From NCBI GenBank assembly GCA_016712045.1, contig JADJRV010000007.1, positions 124,001-188,000 of the forward strand: a stretch of DNA of 64,000 nucleotides, read 5' to 3'. The notes beneath the pieces are model-generated. The model saw nothing but the letters and a program-made list of their open reading frames with translations. It was not told where the DNA came from and did no database searches. Source of the stretch: Chloracidobacterium sp. (GTDB lineage: Bacteria > Acidobacteriota > Blastocatellia > Pyrinomonadales > Pyrinomonadaceae). A program made the position numbers and the translations under genes. Below, in pieces: positions 1-8,826 of this stretch (positions are counted from its first letter, which is position 1; each line of letters starts with the position of its first letter).

Positions 1-1
1 C

Positions 2-904
2 GTTTTTTCAGCGTTCTATTTGGGTAGTTTGCTGATCCCGAATGTTCAGAATTACGTCGCAAATTCATATTTGTGGGCCGTATTTCTCATCTATTTGTTT
101 GTCGATGACGTTTTGCAGTATTGGTATCACCGTTTTGGACATGAGTACGGCTGGCTATGGAAACTGCATCGACCGCATCACCAGGCCGAGGAGATGGGTT
201 TTTTTGTTTCGTATCGCAACGCCGGTTTGTATTATCTGCTAATGCCGAATATCTGGTGGGTCGGGTTAGTCGTTTTTGCGGGAGGAGCCAAGGCCGTAGC
301 GATCGGCCTGATCGTAAAGCAATTGGTCATTATCGGTTCGCACAGCTTGGTACGTTGGGATGAGGTTTTATATAAGTACAAGGTTCTCAACCCGTTAGCG
401 ACGGTCCTCGAACGGATAATCGTCACGCCTGCTTTTCACTACGCTCACCACGGCAAATCGATGATCGACGGTGTCAGCGACCCGAACGGTAATTATGGCA
501 ATATGTTTTCGATCTGGGATCAAATGTTTGGGACGGCAAAATTTACACGTCAATTTCCAACTGAGATAGGCCTGGTCAATGATCCGAAAGATAAATGGAC
601 CGCAAGTTATTTTTACCCGCTCATTGCATCTGACAAGCCGGATAGCGAGATCTCACGAGGGTTCAAAAAGGACGTGACGACGAAGTTGGAGCCTGCTGTT
701 TGTGAATTTGCGTCGGGTGAAAAGTACCTTTGGTGCAGGTGCGGACGCAGCCAAAACCAACCGTTTTGCGATGGCTCGCACCACGGAACAAAATTCAAAC
801 CGCTGCTTTGCACGTCAAAACGAGACGGAAGTACTAAACTGTGTCAGTGCAAACTCACGAAAAACCCGCCATTTTGTGATAATTCACATTCTGCCGCGTC
901 ATGA
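2..904 (+). CDS. Sterol desaturase/fatty acid hydroxylase family protein fused to two CDGSH iron-sulfur motifs (5' partial)
   Basis: Integral-membrane di-iron hydroxylase/desaturase family protein; substrate (fatty acid, sterol or carotenoid-like lipid) cannot be told. The reading frame is open to the left edge, so the true start lies outside; TTG at 20 is only the first internal candidate. The three histidine clusters of the family are visible: HRFGH, HRPHH and HYAHH, which in known members bind the two irons. After the hydroxylase part, the last ~70 residues hold two CDGSH-type clusters, CRCGRSQNQPFCDGSHHG and CQCKLTKNPPFCDNSH; the second has N in place of G. CDGSH domains bind 2Fe-2S clusters, so this tail may serve as built-in electron donor for the di-iron centre (inference). 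The stop overlaps the stop region of the convergent msrB by 6 bp. Family assignment is firm; function is not. Confidence 0.85.
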   Translation, partial: VFSAFYLGSLLIPNVQNYVANSYLWAVFLIYLFVDDVLQYWYHRFGHEYGWLWKLHRPHHQAEEMGFFVSYRNAGLYYLLMPNIWWVGLVVFAGGAKAVAIGLIVKQLVIIGSHSLVRWDEVLYKYKVLNPLATVLERIIVTPAFHYAHHGKSMIDGVSDPNGNYGNMFSIWDQMFGTAKFTRQFPTEIGLVNDPKDKWTASYFYPLIASDKPDSEISRGFKKDVTTKLEPAVCEFASGEKYLWCRCGRSQNQPFCDGSHHGTKFKPLLCTSKRDGSTKLCQCKLTKNPPFCDNSHSAAS

Positions 905-1348
905 CTTTTGCGGAATCTCCTCACCATCTTCAAAGAACTCAAGTGAAGCCGAATTTAAGCAATATCTTTGTCCGGTCGGTGGTGGACCGTCGGGAAAGAC
1001 GTGCCCTTGATGTCCACCGCACCTCGCACAGCGGATCTCGATACGGCGCATGCCGTAGCTGTTGTCTTCGATGTTGGTCAGATGATCCTTGTCGAACGGT
1101 GCGTAGAACGAGGGCCAGCCGGTTCCCGAATGAAATTTCTTTTCCGAGCTAAATAATGGCAGCCCGCACAGGCGGCAAGCGTATACACCGTCCATCTTGT
1201 TATCGAGCAGCGTTCCGCAAAACGCGGGTTCGGTGCCGTGGTCTAATAAAATGCGATATTCCTCTTCGTTGAGGTCCTGCGCGAGGCGTTCGATAGCCTC
1301 AGCGGTTAATAGTGTGTTGTCGTAGCCGGAATCTGAGAGTTCTTTCAT
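899..1348 (-). CDS. msrB: Peptide-methionine (R)-S-oxide reductase MsrB
   Basis: Reduces methionine-R-sulfoxide in oxidised proteins, a cytoplasmic repair enzyme using thioredoxin. The 149-residue length is normal for a single-domain MsrB. Visible are the two zinc-binding CxxC pairs (CRLCG and CARCGGHQGH), the substrate motif FHSGTGWPSF and the catalytic cysteine in RYCLNSASLEF. There is no N-terminal signal, so a cytoplasmic location is expected. It stands alone: the convergent desaturase fusion overlaps its end by 6 bp and the antiporter downstream on the same strand is separated by about 50 bp on its 5' side. Start ATG at 1348 gives the full domain. Confidence 0.95.
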   Translation of the reverse strand: MKELSDSGYDNTLLTAEAIERLAQDLNEEEYRILLDHGTEPAFCGTLLDNKMDGVYACRLCGLPLFSSEKKFHSGTGWPSFYAPFDKDHLTNIEDNSYGMRRIEIRCARCGGHQGHVFPDGPPPTGQRYCLNSASLEFFEDGEEIPQKS

Positions 1349-1399
1349 ATTGCTTGAAGTATAAAATTTGAAATGTGAAATTTGACATCGGATCTCTGA

Positions 1400-2455
1400 T
1401 CATCCCCACCAAAACGACGCCGCAATTATGCAATATAGGCCGATCAAAGCGAGGCCTTCGAGCCAGATCGATTCGCCGTCGTAGATGATAAAAGCACTGA
1501 CTATAACGGCGAGCAGTAATACTGCGACCAGCATCGGCGACAGCACAAACGTTAGGATAGCACCACCCAGGACGTAAGACAGCAACACCAGCACCGGGAA
1601 AAGTCCGAGTGCGATCTGGAGTGAGCTGTTTTGGATAACGCTGATGGCGTAGTCGGCCTGATTTCGCCAGGCAAGCTGGATGCCGATCAGATTTTCGATG
1701 GCATTTCCGGCGATGGCGACGACCACTAAACCGGCAAATGCTTCCGATATTCCTAAGCTTGCCATCGCCGGCTGCAGGGCCTCGACAAACCAGTCTGAGA
1801 CAAGTGCCGCTCCGACGCCTGATGCGGCTAAAACACCGATCGTTAGAGATATCGGCCATTTAGGGTGGCCTTTGTCGTCGTTCTTCAACGAAATAGCCGG
1901 ATCACCTTTGACCGAAAAGTAAATATTTGCCGCGAGCAATACGAGCAAAATGATCGCTAGAAAAATATCGAGGCTAAGAATGTGAGCTTCGGCGGGGGTG
2001 TGCAGTTGTTTTGCAAGGGTTGGAATAACAAGCACCGCTGACGCAAGCAGCATCAACGTGACGATCATCTTTGGCGGCTCTGAATTAAACCGCTGTGTGC
2101 CATTTTTAAGGCCGCCGAAAAATAACGCCAAACCAAGAACCAACACTGAATTGCCAAGGATCGATCCGATCAGGGCGGCTTGAACGACTTGGTCGAGGCC
2201 TGCTCTAAGTGCAAAAATGCATACGAAAAGCTCTGGCAAATTGCCGAGGCCTGACTGCAGAACCCCCGTTGCACCGGGGCCGAGCCGGCTGCCAAGCTGC
2301 TCGGTCGCGTCGCCGACAATCATCGCGAGCAGTGCGAGTGCGGCCGCTGTGACGACAAACGCGACGACAGCGTTTGCATGTGTGTAATGCAAAGCACCCG
2401 CTGCGACCGTCACGATCACGCAGAGCACAATGATGATCTTTTCTTTCTTTTCCAT
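1400..2455 (-). CDS. Calcium/proton antiporter of the CaCA/CAX family
   Basis: Inner-membrane cation/proton exchanger, probably exporting Ca2+ at the expense of the proton gradient. The 351-residue protein is almost wholly hydrophobic with about ten to eleven membrane segments and an internal two-fold repeat. Each half carries the family alpha-repeat with its essential glutamate: GNLPELFVCIFALRAG near residue 72 and GNAIENLIGIQLAWR near residue 255. These G-N-x-x-E motifs are characteristic of CAX/ChaA-type exchangers rather than Na+/Ca2+ exchangers. It lies 24 bp downstream of lpxD on the same strand and could be co-transcribed with it. Ion specificity is inferred from the family only. Confidence 0.88.
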   Translation of the reverse strand: MEKKEKIIIVLCVIVTVAAGALHYTHANAVVAFVVTAAALALLAMIVGDATEQLGSRLGPGATGVLQSGLGNLPELFVCIFALRAGLDQVVQAALIGSILGNSVLVLGLALFFGGLKNGTQRFNSEPPKMIVTLMLLASAVLVIPTLAKQLHTPAEAHILSLDIFLAIILLVLLAANIYFSVKGDPAISLKNDDKGHPKWPISLTIGVLAASGVGAALVSDWFVEALQPAMASLGISEAFAGLVVVAIAGNAIENLIGIQLAWRNQADYAISVIQNSSLQIALGLFPVLVLLSYVLGGAILTFVLSPMLVAVLLLAVIVSAFIIYDGESIWLEGLALIGLYCIIAASFWWG

Positions 2456-2479
2456 AGAGATACCTCGGAAACCACCAAC

Positions 2480-3511
2480 TCACGCGGGCGGTTCTGACCC
2501 TAGTATCTGCTTTTCGAGCTTTCGCAGGCGATGCGCCATTTCTCCCAGTTTGCGAAATGCGGCTATCGACCGCAGCCAATCACTGTTTGCAAATGCCGGG
2601 ACGCCGGACATTATTGCTCCTGGTTCGATATCGTGAGAGGTGGCGGATTTTGCTGTGAGTACTGCATCGTCACCAATTTTAAGGTGTCCGGCGATGCCAC
2701 ACTGCCCGGTCAGGATCACTCGTTTGCCGATGTGCGAACTGCCCGCAAGGCCTGTTTGTGAACAGATCAGGGCGTCCTCGTCGACGGTGCAGGAATGGCC
2801 GATCTGGACGAGATTATCGATCTTTGCCCCGCGTTTGATGCGGGTCTCGCCGACCGAAGCGGAGTCGATAGCTGTATTTGCCCCGATCTCGACATCGTCT
2901 TCGAGTACGACTCTGCCAGTCTGCGGTATCTTGAGCCACTGTTTGTCTTCGGTTTTGGCATAACCAAAACCATCACAACCGATCGTCGAATTATTGTGAA
3001 CGGTGCAGTTACGTCCGATCTCGCAGTTTTCACGTATCGAGACGCCGGAATGTATCGTCGTGCCTTCGCCAATGCTCACACCGTCGTAAAGCGTCACATT
3101 CGGCATTATTCGGACGCCGCTGGCGACAATGCAATTTGCACCGACGACTGCGTTTGCGTGGATCTCAACGTCATTTGCGACGGTCGCTGTCGGATCGATG
3201 ATGGCTGACGGATGGACGAAAGGCTTTAACGCAGGCTCAGGGAAAAACAGCCGCATCGCCAGAGTGTATGATACATGGGCATCCTTGGTACGCAGGACAG
3301 CGATGTCGTTACGATCGATAGCGACGCCTTCGTTGATGAAGATCGCTCCGGCTTTAGTGCCGGCGATCTGTGGGGTGTACTTTGGATTGGCGAGAAATGT
3401 TATGTCGGCGGGGCCGGCAATGTCGAGCCCCGCGGTCGAGGTGATCTCGATGTCATTTGACCCCAGCTCGATGGTCGAGCCTGTTTTTTCGGCAAGCAGC
3501 CCTAGTTTCAT
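2480..3511 (-). CDS. lpxD: UDP-3-O-(3-hydroxyacyl)glucosamine N-acyltransferase LpxD
   Basis: Third step of lipid A synthesis: transfers a 3-hydroxyacyl chain from acyl-ACP to the 2-amino group of UDP-3-O-acyl-glucosamine. The 343-residue protein has the short N-terminal uridine-binding domain (residues 1-100), followed by a left-handed beta-helix made of hexapeptide repeats (about residues 100-300) and a C-terminal helix. The catalytic histidine is in VQIGHSCTV, inside the helix, as in characterised LpxD. Its presence shows the organism makes LPS. In many genomes lpxD sits with fabZ-lpxA; here it stands with an antiporter gene instead. ATG at 3511 fits the usual N-terminus MKLGLLAEKTGS. Confidence 0.95.
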   Translation of the reverse strand: MKLGLLAEKTGSTIELGSNDIEITSTAGLDIAGPADITFLANPKYTPQIAGTKAGAIFINEGVAIDRNDIAVLRTKDAHVSYTLAMRLFFPEPALKPFVHPSAIIDPTATVANDVEIHANAVVGANCIVASGVRIMPNVTLYDGVSIGEGTTIHSGVSIRENCEIGRNCTVHNNSTIGCDGFGYAKTEDKQWLKIPQTGRVVLEDDVEIGANTAIDSASVGETRIKRGAKIDNLVQIGHSCTVDEDALICSQTGLAGSSHIGKRVILTGQCGIAGHLKIGDDAVLTAKSATSHDIEPGAIMSGVPAFANSDWLRSIAAFRKLGEMAHRLRKLEKQILGSEPPA

Positions 3512-3648
3512 GAAAAATTCCTTGATAGAAAGTGTCGGCGTATGTCACACTATTTTTAGCAAACAAATTGATCCACGCAAAGTCTTAAGTCTTTGTAATC
3601 CTCTTTCCCCGTTCCTTTTTGCAGTTTTTGACAGGAGTAGTATCGCAT

Positions 3649-4257
3649 ATGAACCCGACTTTAACAGACCAATCCGCAATAAAAACATCTAAGAATTACC
3701 AATCCTCAGAGCGACGCGATGTCGTGAAAAACGAATTTCTGGACGGACGGCTTACACCAAAACCCGCCGCAAACCGCTGGCACAATCTGATCATTACAAA
3801 TTTTGCCGTTGCCATTGGCAGCCGCGTACATCGCAGCACTTGTGAAGTGTATTCGAGCGATATGCAGGTCAGACTAGGCAAAAACTCGATCTGTTTTCCT
3901 GATGTTGTTGTTGTGAATGGCGAACCAGCCTTTGCCGATAATAATTTTGAATTGCTGGTAAATCCGACGGTGCTCATCGAAATATTTTCTTCACTGTCGC
4001 AGGCACCTGACCGCACCCAAAAGCTCGAGGGCTTTCTCGCGATACCGAAGATCAAGGACTGTCTGCTCGTCAACGAAAACGAAATGCGTATCGAGCATTA
4101 CGCCCGCCAGAACGCCAAACAGTGGATCTATCGCATCTATAACGAACGCGAAGACGTCATAACGCTCGAATCGATCAACTGTAAGCTCTCGCTCGCCGAG
4201 GTTTATGCTCAGGTCAAATTGAAAGAGTCGGAGCTTAGCTCGAAAGCGGTTAACTAA
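3649..4257 (+). CDS. Uma2 family (DUF820) restriction-endonuclease-fold protein
   Basis: Member of the Uma2/DUF820 family, which has a PD-(D/E)XK nuclease fold; the cellular role of these proteins is unknown. Visible family signature: SICFPDVVVVNGE (the PD), then LVNPTVLIEIFS where families usually show E-V-L-S, the D-R-x-x-K element in DRTQKLEGFLAIP, and DCLLVNENEMRIEHY. I chose ATG at 3649 because an AGGAG sits at 3633-3637, 11 nt upstream; an in-frame TTG at 3619 is less likely. About 202 residues, a normal length for the family. Uma2 genes are typically multi-copy in Cyanobacteria, Planctomycetes and some Acidobacteriota. The gene ends next to a palindromic repeat shared with convergent priA. 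Confidence 0.85.
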   Translation: MNPTLTDQSAIKTSKNYQSSERRDVVKNEFLDGRLTPKPAANRWHNLIITNFAVAIGSRVHRSTCEVYSSDMQVRLGKNSICFPDVVVVNGEPAFADNNFELLVNPTVLIEIFSSLSQAPDRTQKLEGFLAIPKIKDCLLVNENEMRIEHYARQNAKQWIYRIYNEREDVITLESINCKLSLAEVYAQVKLKESELSSKAVN

Positions 4258-4266
4258 GAAGTTTTA

Positions 4267-4337
4267 GCCAAGAATTACACGAATAGGACGAATGGGAGTT
4301 GATCTCTTCATTTCGTTCTATTTGTGTAATTCGTGGC
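4267..4337. repeat. Dispersed palindromic repeat, copy 1 (divergent)
   Basis: Two arms, 4267-4292 and 4312-4337, are near-perfect inverted copies (core GAATTACACGAATAGGACGAA) around a ~19-nt loop. It occupies the gap between the convergent ends of the Uma2 gene and priA and resembles the three copies at 34.6, 57.5 and 60.4 kb. The long stem could end or stabilise transcripts from both sides. Confidence 0.8.
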
Positions 4338-4346
4338 AAAGATCTC

Positions 4347-6630
4347 CTACATTAGATTGACCGGATCGATCTCGACAAATATTGAGCGTAAGTCGCAGCC
4401 GTTGGCTTCGGCATCAGCTAAGGCAATGTCGAGCGTTTCGCGGAGTGAGCGGCGGCTCGCACCTTTGAGAATGATCTGTAAGCGGTATTCGTTCTTTAGA
4501 CGCGAGATCGACGCCGGTGCGGGGCCGAGCACGCGAACGTGACGTGACGTGTTTGCGGCATCGAGTGAACGCCGCAGAATATTGGCGTGCCGTGACGAAT
4601 ATGCGAGGTCGCGGTGCTTTATCAAAATACTTGCCAGCACGACAAACGGCGGATAGGCGAGCCGTTCGCGAAACTTTATTTCCTCGTTATAAAACCCTTC
4701 ATAATCCTGCTCGCGGGCGTGCCGCAGAGCGTAATGTTCCGGATAATACGTCTGGATCAAGACGCGCCCAAGCTTTTCGCCGCGGCCTGAGCGTCCGGCA
4801 ACCTGTGTGATGAGTTGAAAGGTTCGCTCCGCCGAACGTAAATCCGGCAAGCCCAAACCAATATCGACCGAGATCACGCCGACGAGCGTGACGTTAGGGA
4901 AGTCGTGCCCTTTGGCGATCATCTGCGTCCCGACAAGCATATCGAGGCCACCGTCGGCGAACGTGAGCAGCACATCATCGATCTCGCCTTTGTGTGACAT
5001 CGTGTCGCGGTCGACGCGAGCGATCCGCATCTCGGGAAACTTTTTGGCAAGCTGATCGGCAATGTTTTCGGTGCCTTCGCCGACGAAGTAGAGATATTCG
5101 CTCTGGCAGTGCGGGCAGACCCGCGGCGCTTTTTCGCGGTAATTGCAGTAATGGCAAAGCAGCTTGCCGTCACCGCGATGAAAGGTGAGCGTGATGTCGC
5201 AGTTTTTGCATTTTATGGTCTCGCCACAAGATCGGCAGAGCACGAACTGCGAAAAACCACGTCGATTCAGCAAGATAATGACCTGCTCGCCTCTCGCAAA
5301 CGTTTCTTTGATCTCACCCAAAAGCTGCGGCGACAGAGGGACATCTTTGCCCGCCTGTTTGAACACCGCACGCATGTCGATCAGCTCGGCGGTGGCCAGC
5401 CCGCGTCCGCCGATGCGGTCGGGCAGGCGGAGATATGTGTATTTACCGCTCTGAGCGTTATAAAACGATTCCATCGCGGGCGTTGCCGAACCGAGAACGA
5501 CAACCGCTCCTGCCATCGCCCCACGCATTACACCGACATCGCGGGCGTTGTAAAACGGCGATTCGTGCTGGCGATACGACGGGTCGTGCTCTTCGTCGAC
5601 GATGATGAGGCCGATATTCTCGACCGGTGCAAAGATCGCAGAACGCGTGCCGATCACAATGCGGGCGTCCCCGCGGCGGATGCGCCGCCATTCGTCGTAA
5701 CGTTCGCCGATGGATAGATTTGAGTGAAGTATTGCGACATCGGAACCAAAGACTCTTCGCAGCCGTCTCGAAAACACCGGCGTCAGGGCGATCTCCGGCA
5801 CGAGCATTATCGCCGAACGCCCTGTGTCGAGTGCGGACTGCATTGCACGGATATAGACCTCGGTCTTGCCGCTGCCGGTGACGCCGTGGAGCAGAAAAGC
5901 TTTGAATTCATCCGCTTTCCGCAGTGCCTCGGTGATCGCATCAAATGCTGTTTGCTGCTCTGGGGTAAGGATCAATTCATCGCGTCCCGGTAGTGCGGCC
6001 CCGGCGGAGCGGATCGCGCATCAGGTCCTGAACATATATCTCGACGATACCGCGTTTTGCCAACGTATTGATCGGCGAAGCACCGACATCGCCCTGCTCG
6101 ATCACGTCTGTAAAGAGCATCTCGCCGCCGTTGCCCGCGAGTAGATCGATGATCCACTGCTGCTGCTCTGTAGGCGGTTTTTCAAGCGGGTCTCTTACGT
6201 TTGTTAGCAGACGGACGGCTTTGCGGCGTTTTGGACGCACCTTTTCGTTATTGATCCCGGCGGGTAGCGATGCTTTGAGCATCTCGCCCCAAAAACTAGC
6301 GTAATAGTCGGCGGTCCATTGTGTCAGTTTGAGGATCTCGGGCGTGATGAGCGGTTCGTCGTCAGAAACCTCGATCACGTTCTTGATCTTTGATTCGTCG
6401 ATATCGACATCTGCGGGGAGTTCGGTATGCAAGCCGACTGCGTATCCGGTCACATTTCGCCGCCCAAATGGAAGTTTGAGCCGTGCCCCGAGCTTTATTA
6501 CACCACGCATTTCCTCCGGCAGGCGGTAGGTGAATACACGTCGCAGAGGCACAGGCAGAGCGGCCTCGACGTACATTGGCAGCGGTGAAACTTTGGTCTG
6601 GTGTGCGGACATTTTTGGGTCTTCGGACAA
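4347..6630 (-). CDS. priA: Primosomal protein N' (PriA helicase), interrupted by one frameshift
   Basis: Replication-restart helicase that reloads the replisome at stalled forks. The N-terminal 3'-DNA-binding part (5977-6630) begins after ALPVPLRRVFTYRLP, and the helicase part (4347-5975) has Walker A GVTGSGKTEVY, the DEEHD box, the zinc-binding cluster CRSCGETIKCKNCD with CHYCN and CPHC, and the motif QVAGRSGRG. The two parts are out of frame by one base. Removing one C from the CCCC run at 5999-6002 joins them smoothly as ...RDPLRR-AALPGRDELILTPEQ..., so this is most likely a sequence error. The joined length, about 760 residues, is normal for PriA. It is convergent with the Uma2 gene. If the shift were real the cell would lack intact PriA. 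Confidence 0.92.
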
Positions 6631-6691
6631 AATGATAACCTATTGAAACCTTTTGCTGAAACTTGGTGTCTAATTTAGCTGAGGAGATCTT

Positions 6692-7199
6692 ATGGACGAG
6701 CTATTCAAAACAGAGAAAGAAAAAAAAGGGAGCAATCCTGTATTTATCGTCGGAATATTGGTCGGACTAGTGCTGATCGCCGGAGCGATCTGGCTACTGT
6801 CGCGAACGCCGTCGATGGAAGAGCAGACGGCTAAGATCCTGCAAGGTTCTTTCCGTGAGGGCTCGCCCGAATTTGCCGAACTTAACAAGGACATCATTAT
6901 CTCGACCGATCAGGGAACCGTCCAATCACCCACAGGAATGGGCACCATATCGATGTACATCAATGGCAAGATCCGTAATAAGGGAAACAAAACTATCTCT
7001 GCTCTCGAGGTAAATGTTGCAGTGGTGACGCAGTTCAACGATATTCTTCGCGAACGGAGAATACTCGTCGTGCCGGTTCAGCAACCGGTTCTCGGCCCCG
7101 ATCAGACGATTCCGATAACTCTTACGCTCGATGGTTTTTCTAAGGAAGACGACCGCAAACATTCGATGGAAGGTAACGGCGATCAAGGCCGCTAGTTAA
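6692..7199 (+). CDS. Single-pass membrane protein of unknown function; C-terminal frameshift
   Basis: I do not recognise this protein with certainty. About 168 residues: a charged cytoplasmic start (MDELFKTEKEKKGSN), one membrane segment (about residues 17-40) and an extracytoplasmic beta-rich domain beginning near residue 60, resembling small domains that hold FxxxT-type Ig-like folds. ATG 6692 follows an AGGAG at about 6680. The last codons look shifted: read as called it ends KHSMEGNGDQGR at 7195; dropping one A from the AAA at 7157-7159 gives RNIRWKVTAIKAAS with a stop at 7199, a more protein-like tail. The end touches that of the convergent CAP gene. Another small single-pass protein of similar design is encoded at 24335-24835. 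Confidence 0.65.
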
Positions 7200-7807
7200 A
7201 ATGCGGGGCCGCTGGCGTTGCCGGCGGGGTCGTAATTACAAACAAACATCACTTTCCACTTGCCGGACGCATTGCGATTGACGCCGCAGCCGACCCTGAC
7301 GGTCGATTTCCAGACTATCTGTGTATAATGGCCGCAAGCTTTTCCGGCGGCACAACTTCCGGTTTTATTGGTCCAAAATACCTTTTCCGCCAGCCACATA
7401 TCGATCATCATATTCATCGTCGAATTTGGATCCGCTCCGACAAAAATGTTTTCACCATAAGGTGTATCTCGGTGCTCGTAAACTGATCGGTTAGCCCAAT
7501 CCTGAGCCATTGCCGCCAATTTGCAGTCCCATTTTAATGGAACGAGGTTGTGTGCAGAGCGGTCGAAATTATGTACGGCGAGTGCTTGGTTTACCTCATC
7601 GGTTGTGAGTATCGACCCCGGACATTTTCCAGTTGCCGCCGCACTAGACTTTGGGGTGGTAACAGGTTTTGTTGCGGCGGATTTCGGCGCTGATTTTGGC
7701 TTTTGAGCCAACGTGCTCATCGTCCCGCACAACGAAATGATGCTCGCTAAAGCAAAAACCATCACAGCAGTTCTAAATGATCGAAAACTCCGGATTTGGG
7801 ATGGCAT
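7196..7807 (-). CDS. Secreted CAP-domain (SCP/PR-1-like) protein
   Basis: Exported protein with a CAP (cysteine-rich secretory/antigen 5/PR-1) domain; bacterial members are extracytoplasmic and their activity is mostly unknown. N-terminal signal peptide with hydrophobic core VMVFALASIISLCG ending near STLAQ, then an Ala/Lys/Pro-rich linker (residues 36-62), then the domain. The PR-1 signatures are all there: HNFDRSAHNLVPLKWD, the active-cavity residues in YGENIF and HYTQIVWKSTVRVGCG, and CNYDPAGN. Five to six cysteines suggest disulfides. About 203 residues. Unlike YkwD-type bacterial proteins it is closer to the plant PR-1 layout with GHYTQIVW. Start ATG at 7807 places the signal peptide correctly. 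Confidence 0.9.
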   Translation of the reverse strand: MPSQIRSFRSFRTAVMVFALASIISLCGTMSTLAQKPKSAPKSAATKPVTTPKSSAAATGKCPGSILTTDEVNQALAVHNFDRSAHNLVPLKWDCKLAAMAQDWANRSVYEHRDTPYGENIFVGADPNSTMNMMIDMWLAEKVFWTNKTGSCAAGKACGHYTQIVWKSTVRVGCGVNRNASGKWKVMFVCNYDPAGNASGPAF

Positions 7808-7871
7808 ATATCGTTCCTGTCGAGATCTTTGTATGGATTCGCCCCTAGATTACATCGAGACCAGGATTATT

Positions 7872-8825
7872 TCAACCTTTTTGGTCGCTGCTTGTTTCTT
7901 TGACAAATAGCTCTTCGAGCGATTGTTTCAACGGCTGGATCGAGGTCAGGCGGCCGCCGGCCTCTCGGGTGATCTTTAGGACGGCGTCGACGTCATTCTC
8001 ATCAAGAATTTGAATATTTGCACCATTTGGTTTTGCGAAAATAGACGCACCCGCGATAAACTCGACCGCTTCGCGGATCGTGTCAGCCGTGACTCCCTGA
8101 ACGCTTACCTCCAACACTCTCTCTTCGCCGCTACTTTCCAACAGGTCACTCAGATTGCCGCTTGCCGCGAGTTTTCCGTTGCGTAAGATCGCAACCTCGT
8201 CGCAGAGGGCCTCAATGTCCGACAAGATGTGAGTGGACATAAAGATCGTAACGCCTTTCTCGCGTAGTCCGGCGATCAACTCGCGGATCTCGCGCCGGCC
8301 GACAGGGTCGAGTCCGCTCATTGGCTCGTCCATAAAGACGATCTCGGGCTCATTGATGAGCGACTGAGCAAGCCCGACACGCTGGAGCATACCTTTGGAA
8401 TATTTTCTAAGCTGTTTTTTCCAATCTTTTTCCTGAAGCCCGACGGACGTGAGCAGTTCCTCGGTCCTGGACCGGCGTTTGGCAGCGTCATATCCGAATA
8501 GCCGTCCGAAATGATCCATCAGTTCGACCGCGGTCAGATAATCATAGAAATAGGGATTTTCAGGACAGTAGCCGATACGGCTGTGCATCTGGACATCCGA
8601 GATATCGTGACCAAGTATTTTTGCCGACCCCTCTGTGGGGAAGATAAGGCTCATCAATAATTTGATCGTCGTCGTTTTGCCCGCGCCATTGCCGCCGAGA
8701 AAACCAAAGATCTGGCCGCCGCGTACGTTCAAGCTGAGTCCATCGAGAGCACGCACCCGCTTCTTTTTCCAAAAGCCGGTCTCATAGTCTTTTGACAGAT
8801 CGCTGATCTCTACAACGTATTCCAT
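7872..8825 (-). CDS. ABC transporter ATP-binding protein (ABC-2 type export)
   Basis: ATPase subunit of an ABC-2 exporter; substrate unknown. Walker A GGNGAGKTTTIKLL, Q-loop, signature YSKGMLQRVGLAQSL (a variant of LSGGQ), Walker B EIVFMDEPMSGLDP and H-loop STHILSDIEAL are clear, followed by a C-terminal ~90-residue domain typical of the CcmA/DUF4162 group. I start at ATG 8825 (MEYVVEISDL); the longer frame to 8948 would overlap the upstream gene by over 100 bp. It begins 1 nt before the stop of the TPR gene (TAG at 8827-8829), so translation is probably coupled. Third gene of the operon permease - TPR protein - ATPase. Confidence 0.92.
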   Translation of the reverse strand: MEYVVEISDLSKDYETGFWKKKRVRALDGLSLNVRGGQIFGFLGGNGAGKTTTIKLLMSLIFPTEGSAKILGHDISDVQMHSRIGYCPENPYFYDYLTAVELMDHFGRLFGYDAAKRRSRTEELLTSVGLQEKDWKKQLRKYSKGMLQRVGLAQSLINEPEIVFMDEPMSGLDPVGRREIRELIAGLREKGVTIFMSTHILSDIEALCDEVAILRNGKLAASGNLSDLLESSGEERVLEVSVQGVTADTIREAVEFIAGASIFAKPNGANIQILDENDVDAVLKITREAGGRLTSIQPLKQSLEELFVKETSSDQKG

Positions 8826-8826
8826 A

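Noticed and set aside
5109..5717. Long plus-strand ORF opposite priA (202 residues)
   Set aside because: It lies entirely antisense to the conserved helicase domain and has no recognisable protein features.
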